A stretch of DNA of 12,086 nucleotides from Acinetobacter wuhouensis. Lineage in GTDB: Bacteria > Pseudomonadota > Gammaproteobacteria > Pseudomonadales > Moraxellaceae. Both the position numbers and the translations under genes were made by a program. This document shows, piece by piece, positions 12,047 through 12,086 of this stretch; within the stretch, counting starts at the first letter, position 1, and the number at the start of each line of letters is the position of its first letter. The notes beneath the pieces are model-generated. The model saw only the letters and a program-made list of their open reading frames with translations, was not told where the DNA came from and did not search any database. The DNA is taken from assembly GCF_001696605.3 (NCBI RefSeq), contig NZ_CP031711.1, forward strand, positions 1 through 12,086. Direction: 5' to 3'.

Positions 12047-12086
12047 TTAGATAAACTATAGAATCCATTAGTTTTTAAACCAATAA

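Noticed and set aside
1..12086. tRNA, rRNA, riboswitch or phage genes
   Set aside because: I scanned for cloverleaf-like or ribosomal RNA signatures and phage structural proteins by eye and found none.

Overview
The window looks like most or all of a small mobilizable resistance plasmid from Acinetobacter. Three things point there: a Rep_3-type replication gene behind 22-bp iterons, XerC/XerD (pdif) recombination sites of the Acinetobacter plasmid type, and a tet(39)-tetR(39) pair. There is no conjugation (type IV secretion) machinery, so transfer would need a helper. The two ends are compatible with a circle of about 12.1 kb: the pdif site near the right end and the one at 1962 would flank the tet(39) module in opposite orientation. 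The window alone cannot prove circularity.

Layout. 1-1989: tetracycline efflux gene tet(39) (minus) and divergent repressor tetR (plus), with two tet operators between them and a pdif site after tetR. 1991-2734: bidirectional terminator, then a HigB/HigA-type toxin-antitoxin operon (minus) with a palindromic operator. 2755-5615: a GC-rich imported block on the minus strand, sul2, strA, strB, ending in an 81-bp sequence that I recognise as the terminal inverted repeat of Tn5393. 5616-6924: a complete IS3-family insertion sequence upstream of sul2, with intact DDE residues and a frameshift signal. 7008-9367: mobilization region with a TraD-like accessory protein (minus), an oriT with an RSF1010-like nic region, two very large AT-rich palindromes, and a MobA/MobL (MobQ) relaxase (plus). 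9311-9577: a small unrecognised ORF whose 3' end contains a perfect 22-bp-arm palindrome. 9578-10326: non-coding replication region with a large GAGCGA-rich hairpin, a DnaA box, iterons and an AT-rich stretch. 10327-11868: replication initiator and a downstream HTH plus coiled-coil DNA-binding protein, followed by a terminator and the second pdif site.

How it works together. Rep plus the iterons replicate the plasmid and the downstream DNA-binding protein probably assists or regulates this. HigBA promotes retention. MobA and the TraD-like protein process oriT for transfer by a helper. The cargo gives resistance to tetracycline (Tet39), sulfonamides (Sul2) and streptomycin (StrA/StrB).

I found no previously undescribed system of gene-cassette size. 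The most unusual signals are structural: a 61-bp palindrome that directly abuts the predicted nic site, a second 37-bp palindrome beside it, an accessory protein with an AT-hook-like RGRP motif next to them, and a perfect palindrome inside the end of a small ORF behind mobA.
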